Source of the DNA: Methylobacterium persicinum
Lineage (GTDB): Bacteria; Pseudomonadota; Alphaproteobacteria; Rhizobiales; Beijerinckiaceae
Assembly: GCF_022179525.1 (NCBI RefSeq)
Contig: NZ_BPQX01000069.1
Span: 1-64,000 of the forward strand
Direction of reading: 5' to 3'
Length of the DNA: 64,000 nucleotides
Shown here: positions 54,161 to 62,865 of the stretch, one piece after another
How positions within the stretch are numbered: position 1 is the first letter of the stretch
How the letters are laid out: each line of letters starts with the position of its first letter
Position numbers and translations under genes: made by a program
Notes under the pieces: model-generated
What the model was told of the DNA's origin: nothing
Database searches by the model: none
The model's input: the letters and a program-made list of their open reading frames with translations, nothing else

Positions 54161-54898
54161 ATGCGCGCCGACGCCTTCCTTGCCGCCGCCGACAGCCTGC
54201 CCTTGGCCGATCTCGACGCGCTGGTCGGGCCTGGCGGCCTCGTGGTGGTGGCGCCCCATCCCGATGACGAGAGCCTCGGCTGCGGCGGCCTCATCGCCGC
54301 CGCCCGGGCCGGGGGGCGGGACGTGCGGCTCGTGGTGGTGAGCGATGGCTGCGGCTCGCATACCCACTCTGCCCTGTATCCGCCGGACAAGCTCCGCCTC
54401 CTCCGGGAGGAGGAAACCCGGCGTGCCGTAGCCGTGCTGGGCATGGATCCCGACCGGGCGAGCTTCCTGCGCCTGCCGGATGCGCACGTCCCCAGCGAGG
54501 GGCCGCAGGCGGAGGCCGCCGCCGCCGCCATCGCGGAGGTCGCTTCGGCCTGCGCGGCGGGGGCCGTGTTCGTGACGTGGCGGCACGATCCCCATTGCGA
54601 CCACAAGGCCGCTGCTGCCATCGTCGCCCTGGCCCGGCGGCAGAGACCCGGTGTGCGGATCTACGAATACCCTGTCTGGGGCTGGACGCTGCCGCCGGAG
54701 ACGGAGGTCGGCCCGGCGCCGGAGGGCCTGCGCCTCGACGTGTCGGCCTTCCAAGCCATCAAGGCGAAGGCCGTGGCCGCCCACGAATCGCAGGTGAGCG
54801 ACCTGATCCACGACGACCCGACCGGCTTCCGCCTCGAGCCGGCGATGATCGAACGCCTCTGCGGCCCGTACGAGCGGTTCGTGGCCGTCGCGGAATGA
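54161..54898 (+). CDS. PIG-L/LmbE-family deacetylase
   Basis: This 245-residue zinc enzyme has the LmbE motif VAPHPDDESLGCGG (about residues 30-43) and the later His pair in HDPHCDHKAAA (about 145). It likely removes an N-acetyl group from a sugar. The downstream GT2 gene starts inside its stop (ATGA), so the two act in the same pathway, probably making a surface polysaccharide or glycolipid. Confidence 0.9.
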   Translation: MRADAFLAAADSLPLADLDALVGPGGLVVVAPHPDDESLGCGGLIAAARAGGRDVRLVVVSDGCGSHTHSALYPPDKLRLLREEETRRAVAVLGMDPDRASFLRLPDAHVPSEGPQAEAAAAAIAEVASACAAGAVFVTWRHDPHCDHKAAAAIVALARRQRPGVRIYEYPVWGWTLPPETEVGPAPEGLRLDVSAFQAIKAKAVAAHESQVSDLIHDDPTGFRLEPAMIERLCGPYERFVAVAE

Positions 54899-55746
54899 GC
54901 GTCGCGGTCGTCACCCTTAACAAGGGCCGCGGGACGCACCTTGCCCGGCTCCTCGAAGGTTTGGCGCGGGGGCGGGCCCCAGACCGCTGCATCGTCGTGG
55001 AGATGGGCGGGGATGACGGCCCTCTGCCCGCTCTGCCCTTCCCGGTGGAGCGCGTCCCCTTCGCCAGCGCCGGCCTGCCGCTGGCGGCCTCCCGCAACGC
55101 CGGCCGCCGGGCGGCAGGGGATGCCGAAACCCTGATCTACCTCGACGTGGACTGCATCCCCTCGGCGGACCTCGTGGCGGGCCTGTCGGCGGCAGTCGCC
55201 GAGCATGACGGGCTGATCTGCTGTGCCGTGCGCTACCTGCCGGCCGGGGCCGTCCGCGACGGCTGGCGGGAGGCCGACCTCGTGCGGGCGGGGCAACTCC
55301 ACCCGGTGCGTCACTTCCCCGAAGCGGGAATCGTCCCCTCGCCGCAGCCCGGCCTGTTCTGGTCCCTGGCCTTCGCCGTGCGGGCCGCGACCTTCGACCG
55401 GCTCGGCGGCTTCGACGAGAGCTTTTCCGGCTACGGCGCGGAGGATACCGACCTCGCCTTCCGGGCGGAGGCGCTGGGCGTGCCGACCCTGTTCCTCGGC
55501 GGTCCGCTGGCCTTCCACCAGCACCATGCGAGCTACGACCCGCCGCTCCAGCATTTTCGCGATATCGTCGCCAACGCGCAGCGGTTCCACGACCGCCACG
55601 GAATCTGGCCGATGGACGGATGGCTCGACGGGTTCGCCCGGCTCGGGCTGATCGCGGAGGGTTGGCGCGGGGGGATCACCCTGCTGCGCGACCCCACGCC
55701 GGAGGAGATCGCCGCCGCCCGGTTGCCGGACGACCGGCCGTTCTAG
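54895..55746 (+). CDS. Family 2 glycosyltransferase
   Basis: This 283-residue GT-A enzyme has the nucleotide-binding VAVVTLNKGRGTHLARLLEGLA (about residues 3-24), the metal DxD motif in IYLDVDCIPSADL (about 82-94), and GGFDESFSGYGAEDTDLAFRAEALG (about 168-193), the acceptor and catalytic ED region. No membrane segments are seen. It is coupled to the PIG-L deacetylase. The sugar transferred is unknown. Confidence 0.88.
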   Translation: MSVAVVTLNKGRGTHLARLLEGLARGRAPDRCIVVEMGGDDGPLPALPFPVERVPFASAGLPLAASRNAGRRAAGDAETLIYLDVDCIPSADLVAGLSAAVAEHDGLICCAVRYLPAGAVRDGWREADLVRAGQLHPVRHFPEAGIVPSPQPGLFWSLAFAVRAATFDRLGGFDESFSGYGAEDTDLAFRAEALGVPTLFLGGPLAFHQHHASYDPPLQHFRDIVANAQRFHDRHGIWPMDGWLDGFARLGLIAEGWRGGITLLRDPTPEEIAAARLPDDRPF

Positions 55747-55754
55747 GCGACCCT

Positions 55755-55846
55755 CGTCATTGCGAGCATAGCGAAGCAATCCAGGGACGCGCTTCATCCT
55801 CCAACGGCCCGCTGCCCTGGATTGCTTCGCTACGCTCGCAATGACG
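55755..55846. repeat. Family A palindromic repeat, copy 9
   Basis: The arms CGTCATTGCGAGCATAGCGA and CGCTACGCTCGCAATGACG are almost perfectly complementary, flanking AAGCAATCCAGGGACG and CCCTGGATTGCTT. It lies just after the GT2 stop. Confidence 0.9.
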
Positions 55847-55989
55847 GAGGTGCTTGAGCCCCGCTTTCGTCAGGCCCTCGGGATGAGCGAGAGCGTACGA
55901 GCAGCGGCGATAGGCAAGTTTCGCAACATTTGCCCATGTGAAGCGAAGGATCAGCGTTGGGGAACGCCGGTTCTTGGCTGAGCGGGCAA

Positions 55990-56265
55990 TTTCACTTATC
56001 GTCGGGAGCGGAACCGGTGGTGGTTACACCGGCTCCTGGCGATCACCCGTTAGGGTTTAGCCACTTCAGGAAGATTGGGTGAGCGGCGAGGCGGAGGTGT
56101 ACACTCCACTCGCCGTTTCCCTTCCTGACGATCGTCAGAACGATGACCATTCGTTCGACTCCCGGCCGCAACCGGCCGCGTGCGGCCCGTCACGGACGGG
56201 CTGGTGAGGCCCGTGACAATTTCCCTATCAGGATGGATTTAAGAGGCGCAACATAGGCCGCGCCT
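55990..56265. other. Densely structured gene-free region
   Basis: Consecutive inverted repeats fill this stretch: an extended hairpin with CCGGTG/CACCGG and outer TCGTCGGGAGC/GCTCCTGGCGA (with wobble pairs), TCACCC/GGGTGA, GCGGCGAG/CTCGCCG, the perfect palindrome CTGACGATCGTCAG (56126-56139), CGGCCG/CGGCCG, GTCACG/CGTGAC, and GAGGCGC/GCGCCTC. It belongs to neither repeat family and no coding frame is evident. It could be a small RNA or a remnant of a mobile element. The last hairpin may also end mclA transcription. Confidence 0.45.
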
Positions 56266-56274
56266 CCTATCCTG

Positions 56275-57243
56275 TCACCGCATCGCGTCGGCCTTCTCGA
56301 TCAGCGCCTCGGCCATGCGGATCGAGGCGATGTCGATGAGGCGGCCATCGAGGGAGACGGCGCCGCGCCCGGCCTTGGCGGCGTCCTGCATGGCTTCGAG
56401 GATGCGGCGGGCCTTGGTCACCTCGGCCTCGGAAGGGGTGAACACCTCGTTGGCGAGCTCAATCTGGCTGGGGTGGATCGCCCATTTGCCCTCGAAGCCG
56501 AGCGCCGCGCAGCGCTTGGCCGCCGAGCGATAGCCGTCCGGATCGGAGAAGTCGCCGAACGGGCCGTCGATCGGGCGCAGGCCGTAGGCGCGGCAGGCCA
56601 CCAGCATCCGGTTCTGGGCGAACAGCCACGGGTCCTGCCAATGGGTCTGGCGGGCGCCGGACTCGTCCTTGTCGGTGAGCACCGAGAAGTCGGGGTTCAC
56701 GCCGCCGATCACCGTGGACCGGGCGCGGGTCGAGGCGGCGTAGTCGGCCACGCCGAAGGACATCGCTTCCAGGCGTTTGGAGGACTGGGCGATGGCCTCG
56801 ACATTGGCCATGCCGAGCGCGGTCTCGATCAGCACCTCGAAGCCGATCTTCTTCTCGCGCTTCTTGGCCTGTTCGATCTGGGTGGTGAGCACGTCGATGG
56901 CGTAGACGTCGGCCGGTACGCCGACCTTGGGGATCAGGATCATGTCGAGGCGCGGACACGCCTCCACGATGTCCACCACGTCCCGGTACATGTAGTGGGT
57001 GTCGAGACCGTTGATGCGGATCATCATGGTCTTGTTGCCCCAATCCAGGTCGTTCAGCGCCTGGATGATGTTGGTGCGGGCCTTCTCCTTGTCGTCGGGG
57101 GCGACGGCGTCTTCCAGATCGAGGAAGATCACGTCGGCGGCCGAGGTCGCGGATTTCTCCATGAAGGTCGGGTTGGAGCCGGGAACGGCGAGTTCGGAAC
57201 GGTGCAGGCGCGCCTTGGCCTGTTGGATCAGGGTGAAGCTCAT
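56275..57243 (-). CDS. mclA: Malyl-CoA lyase
   Basis: This 322-residue enzyme splits malyl-CoA into glyoxylate and acetyl-CoA, regenerating the serine-cycle acceptor. VPGSNPTFMEKSATSAADVIFLDLEDAVAPDDKEKAR (about residues 20-56) carries metal ligands and the Arg/Asp pair of the CitE/Mcl fold. Further parts are IRINGLDT, LIPKVGV, VLIETALGMANVEAIA (Glu, about 141-156) and GKWAIHPSQIE. Last gene of the minus-strand half; a family B repeat separates it from ppc. Confidence 0.97.
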   Translation of the reverse strand: MSFTLIQQAKARLHRSELAVPGSNPTFMEKSATSAADVIFLDLEDAVAPDDKEKARTNIIQALNDLDWGNKTMMIRINGLDTHYMYRDVVDIVEACPRLDMILIPKVGVPADVYAIDVLTTQIEQAKKREKKIGFEVLIETALGMANVEAIAQSSKRLEAMSFGVADYAASTRARSTVIGGVNPDFSVLTDKDESGARQTHWQDPWLFAQNRMLVACRAYGLRPIDGPFGDFSDPDGYRSAAKRCAALGFEGKWAIHPSQIELANEVFTPSEAEVTKARRILEAMQDAAKAGRGAVSLDGRLIDIASIRMAEALIEKADAMR

Positions 57244-57386
57244 TCTTGTGTTCCTCCTTGGTGGGGTCTCGTCCCGCGCGGGTGGGGTGGGGCGCGCCGG
57301 GGGGTCAACTGGTGTTGCGTTCCTCGCGGAACAGACGGGAAGATCGGTTCCACCCCCCGTCGCCCATTTTTTCGTCCCACACTCTT

Positions 57387-57494
57387 CCTCATCCTGAGGT
57401 GCCCGCCTTGGCGGGCCTCGAAGGAGGGCTCCAGGGATCGCGGCGCTGTCTGGAGCCCTCCTTCGAGGCGGCTACGCCGCACCTCAGGATGAGG
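57387..57494. repeat. Family B palindromic repeat, copy 4
   Basis: CCTCATCCTGAGGTGCC and GCACCTCAGGATGAGG form the outer arms; CCTCGAAGGAGGGCTCCAG and CTGGAGCCCTCCTTCGAGG the inner arms. It is located between ppc and mclA, so it would be transcribed with them. Confidence 0.9.
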
Positions 57495-57522
57495 GGGATG
57501 GATGGGATGACGCCTGGGCTGC

Positions 57523-60273
57523 TCACCCCGTCGCCCCGAAGCCGACGGCGATGCAGTTGATCGACAGGAGCAGGGCGGATTTCACCGCCTCCTTCCGATC
57601 CTCGTCGGTCTCGCTGCGGTAGCGGGCGAGGAGTTCGACCTGCTCGCGGGACACCTGATTGATCGTCGGCAGCCGGCCCTTCAGCCGGTCGCGGAACAGG
57701 GGGAAGCGCTCGGCCAGTTCCGACCCGCCGCTCACCCGCAGCACCATCTCGCGGGTCAGGGCGTATTCGGCCTCGATGGTGGAGAAGATCCGCTCGCGGA
57801 TGCCCTTGTCGGGCACGAGGCCGGCATAGGCGCGGGCGATGTCGAGATCGACCATCAGCAGGGTCTTCTCCACCTCGTCCAGCACGAGCCGCAGCACCCG
57901 CGAGTCGGCGAACAGGCGCCTCAGGGTCGCCTCGCCCTCCCGGCCGCGGACATCCATGAAGGTCGCCAGCCCCGAGCCCACACCGTACCAGCCGGTGACG
58001 ACGTGCCGGTTCTGCGACCACGCGAACACCCAGGGGATCGCCCGGAGGTCCGAGAGGGAGCGGGCGCCGAAGCGCCGGGCCGGCCGGGAGCCGATGTTGA
58101 GCAGCGCGATCTCGTCGAGTGGGCTCGCGGCCTGGAAATAGTCCACGAGGCCGTCCGTGTTGAGCAGGTTGACGTAGGCCGCCCGCGAGGCGCCGGCCAG
58201 GGCTTCGAGGGCGTCGTCATGGCCCGGCCCCGTCCCGCCGTTCTCCCCCGCGAGGGCGTGCTCGAAGACCGAGGCCGCGAGGAGCTCCATCTGGTAGGCG
58301 GCGGTGCCGCGGTTGGCGTACTTGAACGAGACGACTTCGCCCTGCTCGGTGATGCGGAAGCGCCCGCGGATCGAGCCCGGCGGCTGGGCGGCGATGCCCC
58401 GGTGGGTCGGCACGCCGCCCCGGCTCACCGAGCCGCCCCGGCCATGGAAGAAGGCGATCGGCACCCCGAGTTCCTGCCCGAGGCGGGTCAGCTTGCTCTG
58501 CGCCTTGTAGAGTTCCCAGTTCGCCGCGACGAAGCCGCCGTCCTTGTTGGAGTCGGAATAGCCGATCATCACCTCCTGCACCCCGCCCTGCCAGCGGGTG
58601 GAGCGGCGGACCACCGGCACGGCGAGCAATTCGCGCATGATCGTGGGGGCCGCCCGCAGGTCGTCGATGGTCTCGAACAGGGGGACGATGGGCAGGGGGC
58701 AGATCTCGGTTCCCGCCGCGTCGAGGAACACGCCCGCCTCCTTGGCGAGCAGGTAGGCGCCGAGGATGTCGGGCACGGAGCGGGTCATCGACAGGACGAA
58801 GGCGCCGAACGCCTCACGGTCGAGGTTCTCGCGCATCTCGGCGACGAGGGCGAAGGTGGCCAGCGTCTCGCGGGCGGCGTCGGGCAGGTCCTCGAAGGAG
58901 CGTTCGGGATTGCGCGGTCGGGCGAGGCTCACATCGAGCCACGACCGCCAGGCAGGGGAGTCGAGGGCCGGGGGCTCACCCTCGCCGTTCTCCTGCCGCC
59001 ACAGGGCGCGGAGCGTGTCGGTGGTGCGGGTGGTGTTCTCCCGCAGGTCGAGGCGCACCGTGGAGAAGCGGAAGATCTCGACCATCCGCCGGACCGGGCG
59101 CACGAGGTCCCGGGCCAGGGCGCCGCACTTGGCGTCGTCGAGGCCCCGCTCAAGGACGCGCAGGTCCTCGATCAGCCCGTCCGCGCTCGGGTAATCCGGC
59201 CCCGAGGGATGGCGGCCCTCGTTGCGGGCGATGGTCGCCTCGATCTTGCGCAGGACGCAGCTGAGGTACTGGCGATAGGCCTCGCCGGGATTGCGCCGCT
59301 CAATGGCCCGTGCCTGCCCGCTTTCGGCGAGCTGGCGGATCAGGGCCTCGCGGAAGGCCGGCGGCACGGGCAGGGCCCGCTCGGTGAGCGAGAGGGTGCG
59401 GCCCAGTTCGCGCACGCCCTCCCGGTAGCGGGAGAGGGATGCGAGGGCGTTGCGCTGGAGGGTGGTGCGGGTCACCGCCGCGGTGACGAAGGGGTTGCCG
59501 TCCCGGTCTCCGCCGATCCACGAGCCGAACTGGAAGAACGGCGGCACGGTGAAGGTCGCCTCGGGATAGGTGTCGGTGAGCGCCTCCTCCAGGGATTCGA
59601 GGGTCTCCGGCAACATCGCGAACAGCGACTCGTCGAAGAAGTGAAGCCCCCAGGCGACCTCCCGCTCGACGGTGGGCTTTTCCAGATGCAGTTCGCCGGT
59701 CATCCAGACCAGCTCGATCTGATCGCGCAACTCGTTCATCAGGCCGTTGCGCTCGCGGTCCGTCCAGCGCGGCATCTCGAGCTCGCGCAGAACGAGGTAG
59801 ATCCGCCGGAACTTCTCCAGCACCGTCACCCGCTTGCCCTCGGTCGGGTGGGCGGTGAGCGTCGGCCGGATGCGCAGGTCGTTCAACAGGGCCTGGATCC
59901 GCGCCGGCGCGATGCCCCGAGCGCGGGCGTCCGAGAAGACCTTGGCGAAGGATCCGTTCAGGGCGGCCCGCCCCTCCGTCCGCTCCGTGTGCCGCCGACG
60001 GCGCATGGCGGCGTTCTGCTCGGCGATGGAGATCAGCTGGAACCAGATCCCCTGCACCTGCAGCGCCCGGGCCAGCATCTCCGGCGAGAAGCGGGAGATG
60101 TCGGCGGTGCCGTGCAGCACAGCCTCCAGTTCGGGGTCGTGCCGCCGGGCGACGTCGAGCAGGGCCTGGAACAGGATGTCCAGGGCACCCTCGGACGAGG
60201 TGCCGGTGATGACCGGCGGCGCGAAGCCCGTCACCGCGGCGGAGGCAGGGGTGGCGTGGAGCGTGGTGGGCAT
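57523..60273 (-). CDS. ppc: Phosphoenolpyruvate carboxylase
   Basis: This 916-residue enzyme adds bicarbonate to PEP, giving oxaloacetate for the serine cycle. LTAHPTEGKR (about residue 137) contains the catalytic His. GYSDSNKDGGFVAANWELY and FFHGRGGSVSRGG mark the second catalytic block (with Ser in place of Gly/Thr of the common GGTVGRGG), and QMELLAASVFEH follows. The C-terminus ends FGATG rather than the common NTG. These features mark a bacterial subclass. ATG 60273 follows AGAGGG. It lies within mtkA-mtkB-ppc-mclA. Confidence 0.96.
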   Translation of the reverse strand: MPTTLHATPASAAVTGFAPPVITGTSSEGALDILFQALLDVARRHDPELEAVLHGTADISRFSPEMLARALQVQGIWFQLISIAEQNAAMRRRRHTERTEGRAALNGSFAKVFSDARARGIAPARIQALLNDLRIRPTLTAHPTEGKRVTVLEKFRRIYLVLRELEMPRWTDRERNGLMNELRDQIELVWMTGELHLEKPTVEREVAWGLHFFDESLFAMLPETLESLEEALTDTYPEATFTVPPFFQFGSWIGGDRDGNPFVTAAVTRTTLQRNALASLSRYREGVRELGRTLSLTERALPVPPAFREALIRQLAESGQARAIERRNPGEAYRQYLSCVLRKIEATIARNEGRHPSGPDYPSADGLIEDLRVLERGLDDAKCGALARDLVRPVRRMVEIFRFSTVRLDLRENTTRTTDTLRALWRQENGEGEPPALDSPAWRSWLDVSLARPRNPERSFEDLPDAARETLATFALVAEMRENLDREAFGAFVLSMTRSVPDILGAYLLAKEAGVFLDAAGTEICPLPIVPLFETIDDLRAAPTIMRELLAVPVVRRSTRWQGGVQEVMIGYSDSNKDGGFVAANWELYKAQSKLTRLGQELGVPIAFFHGRGGSVSRGGVPTHRGIAAQPPGSIRGRFRITEQGEVVSFKYANRGTAAYQMELLAASVFEHALAGENGGTGPGHDDALEALAGASRAAYVNLLNTDGLVDYFQAASPLDEIALLNIGSRPARRFGARSLSDLRAIPWVFAWSQNRHVVTGWYGVGSGLATFMDVRGREGEATLRRLFADSRVLRLVLDEVEKTLLMVDLDIARAYAGLVPDKGIRERIFSTIEAEYALTREMVLRVSGGSELAERFPLFRDRLKGRLPTINQVSREQVELLARYRSETDEDRKEAVKSALLLSINCIAVGFGATG

Positions 60274-60345
60274 TGGGAAGCCCTCTTTTCTGTTGTTCGT
60301 CTCGAAGGTCGCGGCGACGCCTGCGCCCTCTCTCACAGTGTGCTT

Positions 60346-60438
60346 CGTCTTTGCGAGCGGAGCGAAGCAATCCAGGGAAGCGCCACGGTCGGAGAAGTCC
60401 CGCTGCCCTGGATTGCTTCGCTGTCGCTCACAATGACG
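60346..60438. repeat. Family A palindromic repeat, copy 10
   Basis: CGTCTTTGCGAGCGGAGCGA and CGCTGTCGCTCACAATGACG form the arms, flanking AAGCAATCCAGGGAAG and CCCTGGATTGCTT. It is between mtkB and ppc. Confidence 0.87.
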
Positions 60439-60482
60439 ATGAGGTTTTCGATGGCGGCCAGAGCCGCCACGTCTCCTTGCGG

Positions 60483-61373
60483 CTACGCCACCCGCGCCAG
60501 CACGTCGGCGACGGTCTGGCCGAAGGAGCCGGGATCGGGCGCCACGGTGAGGCCGTAGCTCTTCATGATCTCGGCCTTCTCGGCGGCGCTGTCGCCGGTG
60601 GCGGAGATGATCGCGCCGGCATGGCCCATGCGCCGGCCCTTCGGGGCGGTGAGGCCTGCCACGAAGCCGATCACCGGCTTCGACATGTTGTCGCGGATCC
60701 AGGCCGAGGCCTCGGCCTCCTGCGGGCCGCCGATCTCGCCGATCATCAGCACCGCGTCGGTGTCCGGGTCCATCTCGAACAGGGCGAGGTGGTCGAGGAA
60801 GGACGAGCCGTTGATCGGGTCGCCGCCGATGCCGACCGAGGTCGAGATGCCGAGCCCCAGTTCCTTCAGCTGCGAGGCGGCCTCATAGCCGAGCGTCCCC
60901 GAGCGGGAGATCACGCCGACATTGCCCTTCAGGTAGATGTGGCCGGGCATGATGCCGAGCATCGACTTGCCGGGCGAGATGATGCCCGCGCAGTTCGGGC
61001 CCACCACCATCGTCCGCTTCTCCTTAGGATAGCGGTAGAGGTAGCGCTTCACCCGCATCATGTCCTGGGCGGGGATGCCGTCGGTGATCGAGCAGACGAG
61101 GCGCAGGCCCGCATCGGCCGCCTCCATGATCGCGTCCGCGGCGAAGGGCGGGGCCACGAAGGTGATCGAGGTGGTGGCGCCCGTTGCCTCCACCGCCTCC
61201 TTGACGGTGTTGAACACCGGCAGGCCGAGATGGGTGCGCCCGCCCTTGCCTGGCGTGACGCCGCCGACCACGTTCGAGCCGTAATCGAGCATCTCCTTGG
61301 CGTGGAAGGTGCCCTTGTCGCCCGTGATGCCCTGGACGATGATCGGGGTGGTCTCGTCGATGAGGATGCTCAT
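60483..61373 (-). CDS. mtkB: Malate thiokinase (malate-CoA ligase) alpha subunit
   Basis: This 296-residue subunit resembles succinyl-CoA synthetase alpha (SucD). It begins with the CoA-binding Rossmann domain ([35 protein letters not shown]). The active-site His that is phosphorylated is in [11 protein letters not shown] (about residue 249), and [23 protein letters not shown] is the ligase domain. With MtkA it makes malyl-CoA from malate, ATP and CoA. Its position with ppc and mclA, not with a TCA cluster, argues for MtkB over SucD. Confidence 0.95.
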   Translation of the reverse strand: MSILIDETTPIIVQGITGDKGTFHAKEMLDYGSNVVGGVTPGKGGRTHLGLPVFNTVKEAVEATGATTSITFVAPPFAADAIMEAADAGLRLVCSITDGIPAQDMMRVKRYLYRYPKEKRTMVVGPNCAGIISPGKSMLGIMPGHIYLKGNVGVISRSGTLGYEAASQLKELGLGISTSVGIGGDPINGSSFLDHLALFEMDPDTDAVLMIGEIGGPQEAEASAWIRDNMSKPVIGFVAGLTAPKGRRMGHAGAIISATGDSAAEKAEIMKSYGLTVAPDPGSFGQTVADVLARVA

Positions 61374-61394
61374 GGCCTGATCTCCCCCTTGGGC

Positions 61395-62585
61395 TCAGCG
61401 ATTGTTCTTGGCATTGTTCTTGGCGGCGTCGCAGGCATCGACCGCCTTGCGCGCAGCGTCCGTCAGCGTGTCGGCGGTGATGAGGTCGAGGCCGCTCTCG
61501 GCCAGGATCTTCTTGCCCGCCTCCACATTCGTGCCCGCGAGCCGGACCACCAGGGGCACGTCGATTTTCACCTCCCGGGCGGCCTTGATCACGCCCTCGG
61601 CGACCCAGTCGCAGCGGTTGATGCCGGCGAAGATGTTGACCAGGATCGCCTTCACGTTGCGGTCCGACAGGACCAGCCGGAACGCCGTGGCCACGCGCTC
61701 CGGCGAGGCGCCGCCGCCCACGTCGAGGAAGTTCGCCGGCTCGCCGCCGGCATGCTTGATCATGTCCATGGTCGCCATGGCGAGGCCGGCGCCGTTCACG
61801 ATGCAGCCGATCTCGCCCTCGAGGCCAATGTAGCTGAGGTTGTGCTCTGCCGCCTGCGCCTCGCGGGGGTCGCCCTGCGAGGGGTCGTGCATGTCGGCGA
61901 TGGATGGGCGCCGGAACAGGGCGTTGTCGTCGAAGGACATCTTGGCGTCCAGCGCCAGCACCCGGTCGTCCTTGGTGACGACGAGCGGGTTGATCTCCAG
62001 CATGGTGCCGTCGCAGTCGCGGAACGCCCGGTAGGCGTTCATGATCGTCTTCACCGCCGCGGCGACCTGCTTGATGTTGAGGCCGAGCTTGAACGCGATC
62101 TCCCGGGCCTGGAACTGCTGCAGGCCGACGGCGGGCTCCACCACCACCTGGATCAGCGCCTCCGGCTCCTTGGCGGCGATCTCCTCAATCTCCATGCCGC
62201 CCCGCTGGCTGGCGATGACGCGGACGCGCTCCGCCTTCCGGTCGAGGACGAAGCCAAGGTACAATTCACGCTCGAAGGGGTCGGCGGTCTCGACGTAGAC
62301 GCGCTGGACGGGCTTGCCCTCGGGGCCCGTCTGATGCGTGACGAGGCGCTTGCCGAGGAGCTCCTTGGCCGCATCGCGGACCTCGTTGTAGGTCCGGCAG
62401 AGCTTGATGCCGCCGGCCTTGCCCCGGGCGCCGGCATGGATCTGCGCCTTCACCGCCCAGAACGAGCCGCCGAGTTCGGTGGCCGCGTAGACCGCTTGGT
62501 CCTGGCTGAAGGCGATGGCACCCTTGGGGACGGCGACGCCGAAGCTCGCAAGCAGCTCCTTGGCTTGGTATTCGTGGACGTCCAT
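61395..62585 (-). CDS. mtkA: Malate thiokinase beta subunit
   Basis: This 396-residue ATP-grasp subunit resembles succinyl-CoA synthetase beta (SucC). It begins [42 protein letters not shown] (about 45-64) binds [30 protein letters not shown] (about 197-222) binds Mg, and [15 protein letters not shown] and [17 protein letters not shown] are the subunit-interface phosphate sites. It starts the minus-strand serine-cycle unit and is followed 21 bp later by mtkB. Confidence 0.95.
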   Translation of the reverse strand: MDVHEYQAKELLASFGVAVPKGAIAFSQDQAVYAATELGGSFWAVKAQIHAGARGKAGGIKLCRTYNEVRDAAKELLGKRLVTHQTGPEGKPVQRVYVETADPFERELYLGFVLDRKAERVRVIASQRGGMEIEEIAAKEPEALIQVVVEPAVGLQQFQAREIAFKLGLNIKQVAAAVKTIMNAYRAFRDCDGTMLEINPLVVTKDDRVLALDAKMSFDDNALFRRPSIADMHDPSQGDPREAQAAEHNLSYIGLEGEIGCIVNGAGLAMATMDMIKHAGGEPANFLDVGGGASPERVATAFRLVLSDRNVKAILVNIFAGINRCDWVAEGVIKAAREVKIDVPLVVRLAGTNVEAGKKILAESGLDLITADTLTDAARKAVDACDAAKNNAKNNR

Positions 62586-62865
62586 CCGGCGCCTCCTCCG
62601 TGTCTCGGTTCGACCCGTTTCGGCGGTTATTTTACTTGTGCCGTGCGATTCCGCCCGTCAAATTTTTTGATTCACGTGTTGACCTTGCCTTTCTCGCGAG
62701 TGCAGCACGGATCGTATACAATGTTGCGTTGCGATATGCTTGAAACGACGGGAGAGGGTGCGCTCGACCCAACGATTCGTCTTTAAGTCGTAACAAAAAA
62801 TATTTTGCTGGATTTTCGCTGCCTGCCCCGTCGTCTTGTGAGTGCCGCGAGGCCCGGGACGGCCC
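62586..62865. other. Region upstream of mtkA
   Basis: The 280 bp between mtkA and mutT is the most AT-rich part of the window (for example AAAAAATATTTT at 62,795-62,806). It has no gene. It probably holds the mtkA promoter and the candidate LysR-type site. Both flanking genes are on the minus strand, so the mutT transcript ends here. Confidence 0.6.
62658..62670. promoter_or_regulatory. T-N11-A dyad upstream of mtkA, candidate QscR site
   Basis: TCAAATTTTTTGA is a dyad-symmetric 13-mer of the T-N11-A type bound by LysR-family activators, 73 bp upstream of the mtkA start. GTCAA/TTGAC repeats also flank the region. QscR, a LysR-type protein, controls serine-cycle genes in M. extorquens; no qscR gene is in this window. 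A similar CAAATTTTTTTG is upstream of sgaA. Confidence 0.4.

Noticed and set aside
55990-56265. 6S RNA or a riboswitch
   Set aside because: I could not match a known 6S layout or riboswitch core, and no plus-strand gene follows. It is kept only as a candidate structured region.
58003-60558. Open frame of 851 residues on the plus strand opposite ppc
   Set aside because: It is antisense to a full-length PEP carboxylase and is open only because the high GC content removes stop codons. It shows low-complexity Arg/Gly/Asp composition and no domain.
60273-62786. Open frame of 837 residues opposite mtkA and mtkB
   Set aside because: It runs antisense across two well-recognised genes and has no family features.
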